This document shows, piece after piece, positions 5,612-6,820 of a DNA stretch of 6,820 nt (the stretch's first letter is position 1; each line of letters opens with the position of its first letter). The stretch spans positions 1 to 6,820 of the forward strand of contig JAQXMV010000150.1 of assembly GCA_029013165.1 (NCBI GenBank). Direction: 5' to 3'. Both the position numbers and the translations under genes were made by a program. The notes under the pieces were generated by a model. The model saw only the letters and a list, made by a program, of their open reading frames with translations. It ran no database searches and was not told the origin of the DNA. This stretch comes from Oscillospiraceae bacterium (GTDB lineage Bacteria > Bacillota > Clostridia > Oscillospirales > Acutalibacteraceae).

Positions 5612-6820
5612 TTATTTCATCTGTGCTCTGTAGTAATTCATCAGACAGCCCTCGAGAATAATGGCCTTTTCCTCCTCGGTCAGTCCCTTGACATAAAGAG
5701 TGATGTCTTCGGTGCCCTCGGCGGTGATGACCTTGGCCGGGATCTCCTCGGTGCCGTTTTTGATCGCTTCACGGATGCCGGGAACGAAAACATAGTCACC
5801 GTTTTCATAGTTGAAGGCTCTGTCCTTGTCAATGGTGAAAGGCAGAATACCCCAGTTGATGCAGTTGGAACGGTAACGCTTGGTGGCAAATTCATAACAG
5901 ATATTGGCGAAGCCGCCCAGTACCTTCTGGCAGGAAGCGGCCTGCTCACGGGCAGAGCCGTCGCCGGGACGGCAGGCAAAGACGCAGGAACCGAACTGCG
6001 TATGCTCGGCTTCCTTGCTGCCGAGACCCAGACGGGACAGCACATCGAGAACCTCCTGGGAGGCGTTGCCGTCGCGGCGCTTGGCCTCCTCGGCGGCTAC
6101 GGCTTTGGCTCTGGGCACATACTGGGGCTCGCGGCGCGAGAGGGCAAACTCCGAAAGGCGCAGAGGATTGGAACGGTAAGAGGAAGTCTCTCCCGAGGGG
6201 ATCAGCTCATCGGTGGTGGTGACATCGTCATGGATCACGCAGGCCAGTTTGAGCAGAAGATTATCCTCCAGAGCATACATTTTCGGCCAGTCGGTGATGT
6301 TGGGGCCGAACTTCAGCTCGGCACTGCTGTCTGCCTTGCCGAAGCCCTGATAAACTCTCTTTTCATATACGCCGCTGTCAAAGGTGTATTCCATGTCGGT
6401 TTCGGGAATTTCAATATCCGTTGCGGCGGTGAGCACGCCCTTGTTGAGCGCTGTGGCGGCAATGGAACGGGAGTCCACGAGAGCCACGCCGGAAAGCTGA
6501 CCTTCGCCGGGCTTGCTTCCCTCTCTGTTGGGGAAGTTTCTGGTGGTGTGGCGAATGGACAGGCCGTTATTGGCCGGCACATCGCCTGCGCCAAAGCAGG
6601 GACCGCAGAAGCAGGGCTTAAAGACGGCGCCGGCTTCCAGCAGCTTGCCCTGAACGCCGCTGCGGATAAGGGCGAGATTGACGGGCACGCTGGAGGGATA
6701 AACCGAAAGGGAGAAATAGCCGTCGCCGGTGCTCTTGCCGTCGAGAATGGCCGCTGCCTCGCAGATGTTTTCAAACATACCGCCGGCACAGCCTGCGATG
6801 ATGCCCTGATCCACATAGAT
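5612..6820 (-). CDS. acn: Aconitase-superfamily hydratase (probable aconitate hydratase), N-terminus outside the window
   Basis: Open from the window edge (reading IYVDQGIIAGCAGG) to a TAA at 5614-5612; 402 C-terminal residues are visible, whereas related hydratases are about 750. The family interconverts citrate and isocitrate through a [4Fe-4S] cluster. Candidate cluster ligands are Cys11 in IAGCAGG (where classical aconitases have GSCTN) and Cys72/Cys75 in CGPC. Domain 3 contains the arginine-rich SIRHTTRNF and NREGSKPGEG. The swivel domain (about 220-402) carries GDGSARE at 286-292, corresponding to the GSSRE active-site loop with the catalytic-type Ser289 kept and the next Ser replaced by Ala, followed by YRSNCINWGILPF. 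The gene lies directly upstream of icd, which supports an aconitase role. The motif differences point to the YbhJ/Aquifex-type 'hydratase' branch rather than AcnA or AcnB, so substrate specificity is inferred. Its promoter and start lie outside the window. Confidence 0.82.
   Translation of the reverse strand: MYVDQGIIAGCAGGMFENICEAAAILDGKSTGDGYFSLSVYPSSVPVNLALIRSGVQGKLLEAGAVFKPCFCGPCFGAGDVPANNGLSIRHTTRNFPNREGSKPGEGQLSGVALVDSRSIAATALNKGVLTAATDIEIPETDMEYTFDSGVYEKRVYQGFGKADSSAELKFGPNITDWPKMYALEDNLLLKLACVIHDDVTTTDELIPSGETSSYRSNPLRLSEFALSRREPQYVPRAKAVAAEEAKRRDGNASQEVLDVLSRLGLGSKEAEHTQFGSCVFACRPGDGSAREQAASCQKVLGGFANICYEFATKRYRSNCINWGILPFTIDKDRAFNYENGDYVFVPGIREAIKNGTEEIPAKVITAEGTEDITLYVKGLTEEEKAIILEGCLMNYYRAQMK

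Overview
The window is a gene-dense stretch of a Gram-positive, Clostridia-like chromosome, most plausibly Oscillospiraceae/Ruminococcaceae-like. This is inferred from strong AAGGAGG-type ribosome binding sites, consensus sigma-70-type promoters with 17-base spacers, and the style of the proteins. The genes are of moderate GC and the main intergenic region is much more AT-rich. No phage, CRISPR, tRNA or rRNA sequence is visible.

Left part, + strand (1-2853): the C-terminal tail of a REP-associated-type (Y1/HUH) transposase ends 26 bases before argH (argininosuccinate lyase, last step of arginine synthesis). The argH stop overlaps the start of rarA/mgsA (AAA+ ATPase of the replication-fork/clamp-loader-like family) in an ATGA. 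The pair therefore looks translationally coupled and ends at a clear intrinsic terminator.

Middle (2854-3317): about 460 bases without a credible protein gene, but with structure. On the - strand there is a near-consensus promoter (TTGACA, 17 bases, TATTAT; 3121-3093), with palindromes over and upstream of its -35. It is followed downstream by a bulged 14-pair hairpin (2919-2954) and a GC-rich hairpin with a T run (2877-2918). I read this as a candidate small RNA of about 210 nt, transcribed away from the patatin gene and towards the end of rarA. Its identity is not known; 6S RNA is the first alternative to test. On the + strand a separate promoter (3263-3291) drives a patatin/YjjU-type lipid acyl hydrolase (3318-4166).

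Right part, - strand (4255-6820): a partial aconitase-superfamily hydratase (402 C-terminal residues visible) lies upstream of icd (NADP-dependent isocitrate dehydrogenase of the eukaryote-like homodimeric type). Between them are a very strong hairpin and a separate icd promoter, with a perfect 8-4-8 inverted repeat over its -10. Together the two enzymes would take citrate to 2-oxoglutarate, the entry to glutamate and hence to the arginine route that ends in ArgH. The patatin gene and icd converge on one bidirectional terminator (4203-4240).

Most of the window is ordinary housekeeping. The parts worth following up are the candidate - strand RNA with its regulated-looking promoter, the palindromic operator-like site at icd, and the atypical active-site motifs of the aconitase-like protein.
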